From Streptomyces californicus (GTDB lineage Bacteria > Actinomycetota > Actinomycetes > Streptomycetales > Streptomycetaceae), in assembly GCF_000717645.1 (NCBI RefSeq), contig NZ_JNZZ01000001.1, forward strand, positions 248,001 through 312,000: a stretch of DNA of 64,000 nt, read 5' to 3'. Positions 53,169 to 61,957 of the stretch are shown here, in pieces. The translations under genes and the position numbers were made by a program. The first letter of the stretch is position 1. Every line of letters starts with the position of its first letter. Under the pieces are notes generated by a model that saw only the letters and a list, made by a program, of their open reading frames with translations, was not told where the DNA came from and did no database searches.

Positions 53169-55715
53169 ATGAGCCTTGCACAGATGCACTACGCCTCCGC
53201 CGCGCCGGGGGACCAGGAAGCGGAGGGCCGGTTCACGGCGGTCGGGCCCGGGGTCTCCGGGGCGCTGCTGGCCGAGATCGAGCCCCTGCTGCGCCACGGC
53301 CTTCCCGAGGGCGTGGCCGAACGCCCGACGGATGGTGAACTCCGTTCTCTGCCACAGCCGTTCACCTATGCCGTGCTGGCCGACGGCGGCCGGCTGGTGG
53401 CGCGTTCGGCGGCGGTGCGGGAGACGGGCGGCGGGCCGGGGGTGCGGTTCCACGCCCACGCGGTGCACGTGCCGCCGGGCGTGCCCCTGCCGGACGACCG
53501 GATGGCGGTGGAGGCGTGGCGGTCGCCGCACTGGGTGGCGGCGACGCCGGGCGGGCCGGTACCGGATCCGCTGTCGCTGCCGCCGGGTCCGGCGGCGGTC
53601 TCCGAGGGCCTGGACGACTTCGCGGTGTCGCGCGGCCCCTGGCTCGCGGCGGTCCTGGCGGATCTGCGCCGGGCGAGCGGCGTGGAGCCCGCCGGGGGCG
53701 GTCCGGTGGTGCTGGTGGAGCGGCAGTGCGCGGACGTGGCGCGCTGGCTGGGCCTGGCCTCCGCGACCTTGCCGCGGGCGTACGCGGAGCGGCTGACGTT
53801 CACCACGTACACGCGCCGGCCCGGGAGTTCGACGCTGCGGGTGGTGGGTGTGCGGCCCGAGGACGCGGAGGCGGCCCGGAGCGCGGGTCTGCGGGTCCAC
53901 CTGTGTGCGGGGCCGTCTCCGGCGGTCGGTGGTGCGGGGGATGTGTGGGCGGTGACGGCGGCGCGGGTCTGGCGCAGCAGGTCTCCCGAACTGTTCGACG
54001 TGGCAAGCGAGTTGCCGGGTGAGCCGTTCGCCGCGGGCCCGCTGGCCGTGACGGCGCTGTGTGCGGGGATCGCGCTCGGCCCCGACGAGCGGTCCGCAGC
54101 CGCCGGTTGGGCCGCCGACCGCCCGTACGCGCTGGACGCACCGCGCACGGGCCGGCTGGTGGAGGCCCTGACCTCCCCCGCCGTCGACGACCGTACGGGC
54201 GCGGAATTCGACGCGGTCGGGCGGCTGTTCGGCGCGCTGGAGGGCCGCTGTCCGGCGTCGGTGTCCGCTCCGCTGGCCGCGATGCTGGTGACGGAGGCGG
54301 TCCGGGGCGGCAACGGATCGGTGGAACTCCCCCACCGGGACGCGTTCACGGGCCCGGAGGGGGCGGCGGTCGCCGAGCGGCTCGGTCCGGAGATCCTGAA
54401 CGAGCTGCGCGGCGGAGCGGCGGGCACGCACCCGGTGGCGCGGACGGTGCAACTCCTGCGCGTGGCACGGCTGCTGGGCGTGGACACCGCCGAGCTGCTG
54501 CCGGAGGTCGTGGCGCGCCTGGCGTCCGCGCTGCCCGCCGAGACGGTCGGATGCGGCGAGCCGGTGGACGGGAGCGGGCGGGAAGGTCCCTCGGGCGGGG
54601 CCGGGGCGGACCCGGGCGGGCCGCCGGACTTCGCCCCGGCGCTGCTGGAGCTGCTGGACGAGCAGTTCGAGGTGCGGACGGCGTTGCTCGGCGCGCTGGA
54701 CCGGCTCGCGCCGGACGATCCCGGGGCGGTGGCGCGGTTCCTGGAGCGGGTGGCGCTGCCGTTCACCGGCACGCAGGCGTTGCCGCATCTGCGGATGTGC
54801 GCCGAGGCGCCCGGGGCGATGGCGGCGCAGGGCGGCGACCGGGCGGCCGTCTGGCGCCGGGTGCTGCGGTCGGCGGGCCTCTCCCCGTTCGCCGAGCCGC
54901 TGGTGCTGCGTACGGCGGTCGGCCTGGTGTGGGAGGACCGGGCCCCCTCGGTGGAGGAGGCCCGGATGCTGCTGGAGGCGGCGACGTCGGACGCGCACCG
55001 CGCGGCCGGCACGTGGGCGCGCCTGGTCGACGCGGCGCTGGGCGCCTCCGCGGCGGAGCCGTCCGCCGCCGGATCGCACGCGGACGGCCCGGCCGCCGCG
55101 GGCGCCGACGAGGGGGCCGCCCTCGCCCATGACCTGCTGCGCGGGTTCCCCGAGGAGATCGGCGGCCGGGAGCGTGCGGGCCTCCTGCTGCTGGACCTGG
55201 CGCGCGAGCTGCGTACGGGCGCGCCGGACCCCGGCTGGACGGAGACGGTACGCGCCCTGTGCGCCCGGGCGGAACCCGTCGGACCGGCGCTCCGGGAACG
55301 GGCCCACACCGCCCTGGTGGAACGGCTGCTGGCCCCGGACCGCCCGGGGGCCGAGCTGTACGCCTTCGTCCACGCCGACGACGCCGAGCTGGTCGCCGCG
55401 TACGACCGGGCGGCCCGTACGGAGACCGTACGGGCCCGGCTGCGCACGCAGCCCGCCTACGCGGCGGACTGCTTCACCGTCTGGACGGCGCACCCGCACG
55501 CGGGCACGGCCTGGCCCCCGGTGGCCGCGGCGCTGCTCGCCGAGGTCCTGCGCCCGGCTGTCCGCGCCATGTCGGCCGAGGAGGTCGCGGAGGTCGAGGC
55601 GACGGTGGGCCGCACCGGCAGCAGCGGCCGGGCCGGCGCCTTCCGCGCCTGGAACCGCTCCAGCGCCCTGGGCCGGCTGGGCCGCCGGATCGCGGGGCGG
55701 GTGCGCCGGGGGTGA
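53169..55715 (+). CDS. GTPase-associated protein 1-like (GAP1-N2) large protein
   Basis: The 848-aa protein begins MSLAQMHYASAAPGDQEAE and shows what I recognise as the GAP1 N-terminal type 2 domain (SLPQPFTYAVLADGGRLVARSAAVRETGG, then RFHAHAVHVPP). A helical middle region (RLTFTTYTRRPGSS) and a long Ala/Leu/Arg-rich helical C-terminus with a basic end follow. In published surveys GAP1 proteins accompany GTPases in NTP-dependent conflict systems. No GTPase partner gene adjoins here. I see no signal peptide or membrane helix. GAGGG precedes the ATG. The assignment is from memory of the family. Confidence 0.65.
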   Translation: MSLAQMHYASAAPGDQEAEGRFTAVGPGVSGALLAEIEPLLRHGLPEGVAERPTDGELRSLPQPFTYAVLADGGRLVARSAAVRETGGGPGVRFHAHAVHVPPGVPLPDDRMAVEAWRSPHWVAATPGGPVPDPLSLPPGPAAVSEGLDDFAVSRGPWLAAVLADLRRASGVEPAGGGPVVLVERQCADVARWLGLASATLPRAYAERLTFTTYTRRPGSSTLRVVGVRPEDAEAARSAGLRVHLCAGPSPAVGGAGDVWAVTAARVWRSRSPELFDVASELPGEPFAAGPLAVTALCAGIALGPDERSAAAGWAADRPYALDAPRTGRLVEALTSPAVDDRTGAEFDAVGRLFGALEGRCPASVSAPLAAMLVTEAVRGGNGSVELPHRDAFTGPEGAAVAERLGPEILNELRGGAAGTHPVARTVQLLRVARLLGVDTAELLPEVVARLASALPAETVGCGEPVDGSGREGPSGGAGADPGGPPDFAPALLELLDEQFEVRTALLGALDRLAPDDPGAVARFLERVALPFTGTQALPHLRMCAEAPGAMAAQGGDRAAVWRRVLRSAGLSPFAEPLVLRTAVGLVWEDRAPSVEEARMLLEAATSDAHRAAGTWARLVDAALGASAAEPSAAGSHADGPAAAGADEGAALAHDLLRGFPEEIGGRERAGLLLLDLARELRTGAPDPGWTETVRALCARAEPVGPALRERAHTALVERLLAPDRPGAELYAFVHADDAELVAAYDRAARTETVRARLRTQPAYAADCFTVWTAHPHAGTAWPPVAAALLAEVLRPAVRAMSAEEVAEVEATVGRTGSSGRAGAFRAWNRSSALGRLGRRIAGRVRRG

Positions 55716-55724
55716 TCAGGCGGA

Positions 55725-55748
55725 GGCGCTCAGGCGCTCCTGAGCGCC
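55725..55748. terminator. 8-bp stem hairpin between convergent genes
   Basis: GGCGCTCA at 55725-55732 pairs with TGAGCGCC at 55741-55748 across an eight-base loop. It overlaps the last codons of the minus-strand glycosyltransferase and follows the GAP1-like stop by 9 bp. It is a plausible shared terminator. Confidence 0.45.
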
Positions 55749-57745
55749 CGGAGCCGCTTGACCCCGGCCTTCACGAGCGCCACGCGGCCGACCCGCAGGA
55801 CGAGATTGCCGCGCTTGGCCGGCACGACGTACCAGGGCAGCCCTCGGCGGTACCAGCGCGTGCTCTTGAGGCCCGGCTGGACCGCGACGGGCTTGGACCA
55901 GCCCTCGTCGCGCTGGGACGGCAGCCACATCGACACGGCCCAGGTGCCCGAGGCGAGCCCCTGCACCGGAACGTTCGCCGTGAAGCCCTGGTCGCCCTGC
56001 GGGGTGACGGGAAGCGTGACGGCCTTGCCGCCGTCGCTCTGCAGCCGCACGCTCAGCGCGGAGACGGGCCCCGCGGCCAGCTTCCAGCTGCCGGAGACTT
56101 CGAGCTGCGAGGGGATCGACGACGACCAGCGGACGCTGTCGACGTGCAGCTTGTCGGCGACCTTGTGCATCTTCTCGCCGATGTCGAGGGTCAGGTTGCT
56201 GTACGGGTTCGTGTAGTACAGGGCCGCGGCGAAGTTCTCCTCGCCGTCGGTGACGACGTACGTCTGCGGTGCGGACTGCACCGAGGGGAGCCGCCGGTGG
56301 CCGAACCTGATCTCCTTGACCACGTCCTCGATCCGGACAGCGACAAGGACGTCCCACAGCCCCTTGGGGAGCCGGCTGCCGTCGACGGCGTTCGCCAGGT
56401 CGATCTCGGCCGAGAAACCGGCTGCGGGGTAGCGGTACTTCCCGCCATCCTCCTTGCCCGCGCCGAGCTCGGGGGTCGCCAGGACCGTGGTCGGGAAGCG
56501 GTGCTCCACCTTGCTGCCGCGCTCACGCAGCACCAGCTCGGTGGCGGCCGCGTCCTGTGAGACCCGTCGCACATAGGCGTGCCCGGTGATCTTCAGGACG
56601 CTGCCGTCCACGGTGACCGAATCCAGTTGGTGCCGGTCCTGGAGGGCCGTCGTGACGTCGTAGATCTCGTCGGGGATGCCTCGGTCGGCGTCCCGGAAGA
56701 ACGGCAGCCGGGTGTAGGCGCGGTCGCCCTCGACGAGGACATCGGGCTGGACGCCGGTCGAGCGGTGCTCGCGGTCGACCTTCTCCAGCTCGATCGTCTC
56801 CTGCAGCATCCCGCGCTGAATGAGCTCGCACCGCAGCCGCGTGACGGCGTTGACCTGGGCTTTCAACGAGTCGGGGTAGGAGCGCTCCAGCAGGGCGGCC
56901 AGCTGCTGGTAGTTCTTCTTCTGCAGCTCCGGGTCGGACTCCCTGGCCAGGTGGATCAAGGCGTGGAACATGTCGATCGACAGATGCCGGTTCATCAGCC
57001 CGTCGCGGTCGGGGCCGGCCGGCACCTGCTTCTCGACCATGTCGACCATCAGCTCCAGCACGCGGATCCGGGTGTCGGCGCCCCGCGTGGTGGTGGTGAT
57101 GTTGCCGCCGTCGTCGCGCTTGACGATGAAGAGGCAGTCGTAGTCGGCGACGACGGAGATACCGTCGGCCTTGAGGTAGAGCATGCCGGTGAAGAGCTGG
57201 TCCTCACAGGTCTTGTAGCCGAGCGGGAAGCGCAGCTCGTGCTTCTCGATCAGCTCTCGCCGGATCAGCTTCAACGGGTTGAGCGCCCAGTAGACCCGCG
57301 AGTTGAAGACGTCGGTACGCGGCTGGTTGCGCCGGAACATCGAGGCGGGGGCGCCTCGGCCGTTGACGCCGACCATCTTGCCGAGCACCACGTCGGTGTT
57401 GTTCTTCTCCGCCATGGCGAGCATGCGCTCGAGAGCCTCTGCACCGAGGTAGTCGTCGGCGTCGAGAAAGAAGACGAACTTGCCGCGAGCGTTGTCCAGC
57501 CCCTTGTTGCGGGGGGCGGAGGGGCCGCCGGAATTCTCCTGGTGGAACACCTGGAAAAGGCCGGGGTACTGCGCGGCGAACCGCTCCAGCTCGTCGCCGG
57601 TACCGTCGGTGGACCCGTCGTTGACGGTGATGATCTCCAGACGATCGCGTCCGATGGTCTGCTCGACCACGGAAGTCAGCGTCTTCGTCAGATACGGCAT
57701 GGCGTTGTAGGCGCCGATGATCACGGAGATGTCAGGCGTGGTCAA
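55730..57745 (-). CDS. Family 2 glycosyltransferase, large, cell-wall glycopolymer type
   Basis: The 671-aa protein has a GT-A domain in residues 1-250. This has ISVIIGAYNAMPYLTKTL, the VNDGSTDGTGDEL loop, the metal motif FFLDADDYLG near residue 94 and the late CEDQLFTGMLYLKAD acceptor loop. Residues 250-340 are helical. The last 300 form two beta-rich modules and end in a basic tail. This resembles TarS/TarP-like teichoic-acid glycosyltransferases. No membrane helix is obvious. The best start is a TTG at 57745, as no ATG or GTG precedes the conserved strand. A PHO-box-like repeat lies 120-140 bp upstream. Confidence 0.82.
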   Translation of the reverse strand: MTTPDISVIIGAYNAMPYLTKTLTSVVEQTIGRDRLEIITVNDGSTDGTGDELERFAAQYPGLFQVFHQENSGGPSAPRNKGLDNARGKFVFFLDADDYLGAEALERMLAMAEKNNTDVVLGKMVGVNGRGAPASMFRRNQPRTDVFNSRVYWALNPLKLIRRELIEKHELRFPLGYKTCEDQLFTGMLYLKADGISVVADYDCLFIVKRDDGGNITTTTRGADTRIRVLELMVDMVEKQVPAGPDRDGLMNRHLSIDMFHALIHLARESDPELQKKNYQQLAALLERSYPDSLKAQVNAVTRLRCELIQRGMLQETIELEKVDREHRSTGVQPDVLVEGDRAYTRLPFFRDADRGIPDEIYDVTTALQDRHQLDSVTVDGSVLKITGHAYVRRVSQDAAATELVLRERGSKVEHRFPTTVLATPELGAGKEDGGKYRYPAAGFSAEIDLANAVDGSRLPKGLWDVLVAVRIEDVVKEIRFGHRRLPSVQSAPQTYVVTDGEENFAAALYYTNPYSNLTLDIGEKMHKVADKLHVDSVRWSSSIPSQLEVSGSWKLAAGPVSALSVRLQSDGGKAVTLPVTPQGDQGFTANVPVQGLASGTWAVSMWLPSQRDEGWSKPVAVQPGLKSTRWYRRGLPWYVVPAKRGNLVLRVGRVALVKAGVKRLRALRSA

Positions 57746-58232
57746 GGTCGAGTCCGTTCCGGATGCAGCCCGAGCGCCGGACGCCGCACGCGGCGCAGCC
57801 CCGGCAGACTCGATGCGCTATTCAGGTATACAGATAAGGTCAAGTTCATCCTACAAACGACCACAGCCGTGAACGCGCAGTGAACGTCACGGTGTGGAAA
57901 CAGTATACGGAGCGAAGGGTTACGGATTCCGGCGCCGGGAAGGTCTCCCCGAACGTCCGCGTTTCCCCGGCCGGGAGCAAGGACCGACCCGACGGCAAGC
58001 CGTCCCACGGCACATGAGGCCCAGGCGAACGCTTGCGTGGGTGCGGTCCGGGGCGGCTCCGGACCGGCTCCCGGGTTCCGTATCCGCCCCGCGTCGGTGC
58101 GCACAGTGTGTCCGGGCTCACCGGAGCGGATCGGGCCGCCGCCCCTGAGCCGATGGCGACAGCGGCCCGGCGACAGCGCCGAGGCGCCTCCGCCGCCGAC
58201 GCACCCCGCGTCCACGCTCCGCAGCGCGCCCC
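57746..58232. other. 487-bp intergenic region upstream of the glycosyltransferase
   Basis: No gene is supported. Positions 57815-57910 form an AT-rich island, rare in this window, with GTATAC at two places and a TTGACC (minus strand, near 57845). It holds the PHO-box-like repeat described separately. The remainder towards the Imm35-like gene stop is GC-rich and without visible structure. Confidence 0.4.
57864..57885 (-). promoter_or_regulatory. PHO-box-like pair of 11-bp direct repeats
   Basis: On the minus strand, GTTCACTGCGC (57885-57875) is followed at once by GTTCACGGCTG (57874-57864). Two GTTCAC units at 11-bp spacing are the core of the Streptomyces PhoP binding site. It lies about 120-140 bp upstream of the glycosyltransferase start in the only AT-rich island nearby. 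Regulation by phosphate limitation is inferred. Confidence 0.55.
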
Positions 58233-58808
58233 TCACGCCCGGTCGCCCGGGACCTCCGTGCCGCTCAGCACGGTCCGCACCGCGTACACCGGGTTCAGGG
58301 GCTCCACGAGTTCCCCGGTGGCGACGGCCACCAGGCGGGCGGGCGCCTCGCCCTCCAGCAACGCGCTGACGTAGGCGAGGGCGTCGGCGGGCGAGAGCAC
58401 GGGCAATCTCCGACGCAGGGTCCGCACCGCGTGCAGGCGACCGCGCGCCGATGCGAGGTCACGGAGCGCGTCGTGCAGATCGTCCACGGCGGTGCGGACC
58501 GGCAACCCCCTCACACGGCCCCGGTAGTCGTCCTCCCACGCCCCCGTCGCCGACGAGACGACGCCGATCGTGTGCAGCCCTCCGTCGATCCGGTCGACCA
58601 GGTACGGGCCGTTGCCCGCGAGCATGAACCTCGGGTCCCCGGTGCGCGCGAACGCCTCGGACGTCCAGTGGACGATCCACACCAGCTCGTGCTCCTCCAC
58701 CTCCGCCACGGCCATGCGGAGCGCCGCCTCGTCCACGGCACGCCACCGCCGGTAGTCACGCTCCAGTTGCTCCTCGACGGCCCTGACGGCGAACTCTCGA
58801 CCGACCAT
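58233..58808 (-). CDS. YrhB/immunity protein 35-like domain protein
   Basis: The 191-aa protein has the Imm35/YrhB pattern in residues 20-100: MAVAEVEEHELVWIVHWTSEAF, then MLAGNGPYLVDRIDGGLHTIG and TGAWEDDYRGRVRGLPV. Such domains occur as immunity partners of polymorphic toxins and as house-keeping chaperone-like proteins. The C-terminal 70 residues are helical and less familiar. I chose the ATG at 58808 because CGGAAGG precedes it. It diverges from the T7SS-type gene with about 250 bp between starts, so a toxin-immunity relation is possible but not shown. Confidence 0.7.
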   Translation of the reverse strand: MVGREFAVRAVEEQLERDYRRWRAVDEAALRMAVAEVEEHELVWIVHWTSEAFARTGDPRFMLAGNGPYLVDRIDGGLHTIGVVSSATGAWEDDYRGRVRGLPVRTAVDDLHDALRDLASARGRLHAVRTLRRRLPVLSPADALAYVSALLEGEAPARLVAVATGELVEPLNPVYAVRTVLSGTEVPGDRA

Positions 58809-59055
58809 GCCCGCAGCCTTCCGCACCGTGCCGGCCCCGTCCAGCACGCCTCCGCCTCCGCCGGGCGGCCGTCCGCATCACGGGCGACGCAGGTCCGGGC
58901 CCCGTGAGCGACCGGCGCGATCCCCTCAACCTCGCCGGAATGCCTGTCCAGAAATCGCACATGCATACGTTGCACTGCATCGCCCGGGATAGGTTGACGC
59001 TCCGCAGGCTCGGCCCTGCCGCGCCGCCGCCAGCCGTTCTCCGGGGGGATCGAGC

Positions 59056-61335
59056 ATGCTGACATTCGACGATGTGATGAACGCACCCGTCAGCAGGCTG
59101 AGAAATGCGGCCGACGACTGGGACACCATGGCGGCACGGCTCGAAAAACTCGCCGAGGAAGCCCGGACCGGCATGAAGGCGAAAGCGGAGAAGGCCCGGT
59201 GGGAGGGGGTCAACGCCGGGGTCACCAAAGAGTTCATCGGGAAGACGGCTTCCGAATTCCACGATGCCGCGACCCAGGCTCGGGGCATCGCGTCACTGCT
59301 GGCGGACGCCTGCACGTCGTTCACTTCCGCCAAGAGGCAACTGGCGGTGATGCAGGGCGAGGAAGGCCCGGCAGCCGGGGTGGTGATCAACGCGAGGGGC
59401 AAGGTGCTGCCACGCCACGACCTGCGCGACGACCGTACCGCCCGACGGGATCCGGCCTTTCCGGAGGCGCTGCGGCAGCAGGAGGAGGCGGTCGCCGCCT
59501 GGCAGCGAAGGGTCGATCGGGTGGTCGAGGACTGCCACGACGCCGACGAGTCGTTGAAGCGCGCGCTCGAAGCGAATATGAAGAGCGAGCACGACTTCAC
59601 CAAGCCCGCCTACAAGACCCTCGACGCGGAACAGGCCGGTCACGCAGCGGAGTTGCTGCGAACGGTCACCGGCGCCGGCGGCACGGCGCGCAACGTCGAA
59701 GCACTGCGCGAACTCGAAGACATCATCGACGACAACCGGGGTGACCCGGAGTTCGCCACCGCTTTCTACCGCAGGCTGGGCGCGGAGGGAACGCTGGAGG
59801 CGTTCGCGCGGATGTCCCTGGACTCCACGTCCCTGGGCCCGGCGGGGGCGGACCGGGTGGGCCTGGTCCGCGACATCCAGAGCGACATGGGGGCACTGCT
59901 CGGCCTGGCCACCACCCCATCGGTGCCGAACCACCTGGACGCCGCCTGGACCGACCGACTGCTGAAGGCGGGGCGCCAGGAGATCGACGTCTCCGGGTTC
60001 GCGGGGGTCGGCACGAAGGTGTACGGCTACCAGGCCCTCGGGGCCCTGTTGAGGGAGGGCACGTACGACCAGCGGTTCCTGACGTCGGTCGGCCGGGACC
60101 TGATCGCCATGGACAAGAAGGATCCCGAGATCTGGTCCCGGAACCTGCCGTACAACCAGGACATGGCGTTCAACCTCGGCGCGGAGGGCGGCAGGGGCTT
60201 CAACCCGCTCACCGGTCTCATGGACGCGATGAGCAGGCACCCGGCGGCAGCGGCGGAGTTCTTCAACGAGAGCCTGAGGTCGGACACCAACAACGACGGC
60301 ATCGTCACCATGCTGGACCTGGAGACCAGCGGCAAGGACGCGCAGAGTGTGGTCGACTACATGCTCGACAAGAAGCCCGCGGACGACTGGTACGACGCGA
60401 CGGCCGACAGCGGCACCACGCTCGGCCAGAAGGCCATGGGCAATGCCTTGGAGGCGGCGGTCACGGGCCGCGTGCCGGGCGACGACGACGCACCGCCGGT
60501 ACGCCACTCCAAGGACATGAGCGGTGTCATGGAGAAGGTCGTCGAGAAGATCGGCACGAACCCGGAACTGATCTCGGCCAAGGCCGGGGACCCGCCCGGC
60601 CCGCTGAGCGCCCTGGCCCCGCAGTTCGGCGACATGGCGGCGGAGTACATGCCGGACTTGCAGGCGACCGCCGAGAACGCCGCGGGCCAGATCAAGCCGT
60701 TCGGCGAGCCGGCCCAGTTCGAGAAGCACCTGATGACCCGCTTCCTCGGCTCGGTCGGCCAGGACCCGGACGCCTACGGCGCGATCACCCACGCGCAGCA
60801 GGCCTACACGACGGGGCTGGTGGGCGACGCCCTCCGTCACCCCGAGCGCCACGCGGACATGGGAGAGGCGATTCGTAACGCCGTCCATCCGGGCGGGGAA
60901 ATCGCGGGGATGATGTCCGAGGCGAGGGCTCACGCGGTCATCGACCTCAAGACACATGAAAACAGCGAGTACAACGAAGGCGTCGAGAACAATGCGAAGT
61001 GGACGAATCGAATCATTGATCTCGTAGGGGCCAAGTATCTCGAGCTGCTCCCCGTAGGCGGGGATGTCGTCACGTGGATCCAGGAGGACATCACCACGAC
61101 GGCAGTGGCGAAGTCGAGCAGGGACAGCACGGAGGAAGCCGCATTGGCGTCCGGGAGAGACTACACAAGCGCTGAAGAGGCGGCCAGGGACGCAGCAGCG
61201 AAGGCTGTTTCCGCCGGCGGAAAAGCCGCCGGCCTGACACCCGCCGAGTACGAGGTTTACCAGGGGTCTGCTTCCGCATCGACCGCAGGCGCGCACTCCG
61301 TCGGACGCGACCTGGCGCAAGCCAACCGCCCCTGA
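59056..61335 (+). CDS. DUF6571-like large protein, candidate type VII secretion substrate
   Basis: The 759-aa protein starts with a helical hairpin of WXG/LXG character (MLTFDDVMNAPVSRLRNAAD), followed by a coiled-coil-prone region to about residue 190. The central 200-600 is a helical body of the Streptomyces DUF6571 type, with EFATAFYRRLGAEGTLEAFARMS and NLPYNQDMAFNLG. The last 100 residues are Ala/Glu-rich. There is no cleavable signal peptide or membrane anchor, as expected for a T7SS cargo. I see no known toxin active site at the C-terminus. GGGGGGAT precedes the ATG. The lipoprotein gene follows after 13 bp. Confidence 0.72.
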   Translation: MLTFDDVMNAPVSRLRNAADDWDTMAARLEKLAEEARTGMKAKAEKARWEGVNAGVTKEFIGKTASEFHDAATQARGIASLLADACTSFTSAKRQLAVMQGEEGPAAGVVINARGKVLPRHDLRDDRTARRDPAFPEALRQQEEAVAAWQRRVDRVVEDCHDADESLKRALEANMKSEHDFTKPAYKTLDAEQAGHAAELLRTVTGAGGTARNVEALRELEDIIDDNRGDPEFATAFYRRLGAEGTLEAFARMSLDSTSLGPAGADRVGLVRDIQSDMGALLGLATTPSVPNHLDAAWTDRLLKAGRQEIDVSGFAGVGTKVYGYQALGALLREGTYDQRFLTSVGRDLIAMDKKDPEIWSRNLPYNQDMAFNLGAEGGRGFNPLTGLMDAMSRHPAAAAEFFNESLRSDTNNDGIVTMLDLETSGKDAQSVVDYMLDKKPADDWYDATADSGTTLGQKAMGNALEAAVTGRVPGDDDAPPVRHSKDMSGVMEKVVEKIGTNPELISAKAGDPPGPLSALAPQFGDMAAEYMPDLQATAENAAGQIKPFGEPAQFEKHLMTRFLGSVGQDPDAYGAITHAQQAYTTGLVGDALRHPERHADMGEAIRNAVHPGGEIAGMMSEARAHAVIDLKTHENSEYNEGVENNAKWTNRIIDLVGAKYLELLPVGGDVVTWIQEDITTTAVAKSSRDSTEEAALASGRDYTSAEEAARDAAAKAVSAGGKAAGLTPAEYEVYQGSASASTAGAHSVGRDLAQANRP

Positions 61336-61348
61336 AGGAGCATCAAAC

Positions 61349-61897
61349 ATGCACTCGATCAGTAGAGTCGCGACTGCCGTCGCCCTTTCTGCCGCTCTGA
61401 CGGTAACCGCAACTGGCTGTTCGCAGGAGGAGAAGAAGGCAGCACCAAAACTTCCTGCAGACTTCTGCTGGAACGCATTCTCCGCAGAGGACGTGCAGCC
61501 CCTGCTTCCGGTCGGCGACAACCTGAGGGAGGACTCCGACCCCTTCCGTTTCTCAGAGGGAAAATGGTTTGCGAGCTGCCTTCTGTACATTGACGGGAAT
61601 GACGGATTCCACGCCTGGGCGAAGATGGAGGACGACGAAACTTTCGCCGAGCGAGAACTCTACGAAACAGCCGACCCCGACCCGATCCCCCTCGGCAGAA
61701 AAGGCCTCGTCTGGAATACGGGCGCGACCACCCACATCGCCTGCCGCCCCACCGAAAGCGCTGATCTGTTTCCCGGAAAGTATCTTCGACTCAGCGTCGA
61801 GTTGCGCGGCACCAAGGGACAGAACGAGCGGAAAACCCTCCCCGGCCTCCTGAAGCAGTTCACCGCCTTCGCCGAGAAGCACCTCACATGCGCATGA
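61349..61897 (+). CDS. Small lipoprotein linked to the T7SS-type gene
   Basis: The 182-aa protein has a signal peptide with lipobox LTVTATGCSQ (Cys near residue 25), so it is anchored on the outer face of the membrane. The mature part has two to three Cys residues (FCWNAF, SCLLY, HIACRP) that could form disulfides. I recognise no catalytic motif. AAGGAG lies nine bases before the ATG and the gap to the preceding gene is 13 bp, so they form an operon. Its base composition is clearly less GC-rich than the surroundings, with many A/T third positions, which suggests recent acquisition. A role in immunity or cargo handling is conjecture. Confidence 0.75.
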   Translation: MHSISRVATAVALSAALTVTATGCSQEEKKAAPKLPADFCWNAFSAEDVQPLLPVGDNLREDSDPFRFSEGKWFASCLLYIDGNDGFHAWAKMEDDETFAERELYETADPDPIPLGRKGLVWNTGATTHIACRPTESADLFPGKYLRLSVELRGTKGQNERKTLPGLLKQFTAFAEKHLTCA

Positions 61898-61957
61898 CTC
61901 GATGAACGCACGCCACAGGCGGCAGCAGGAACGCCCGAGCGCGACGAGGCCGCAGGG

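Noticed and set aside
52566..55499. A 977-codon minus-strand frame opposite the GAP1-like gene
   Set aside because: It is Arg/Gly-rich antisense sequence. The plus strand has normal amino-acid composition, a ribosome site and a recognisable N-terminal domain.
58033..58374. Two overlapping plus-strand frames of about 110 codons in the gap before the Imm35-like gene
   Set aside because: Both are Pro/Arg/Ser-rich, lack ribosome sites, overlap each other in different frames and run into the antisense of a supported gene.
59293..61590. A 765-codon minus-strand frame opposite the DUF6571-like gene
   Set aside because: It is of low complexity (Arg/Val/Gly/His-rich) and antisense to a gene with a ribosome site and typical helices, and it runs through the lipoprotein start.
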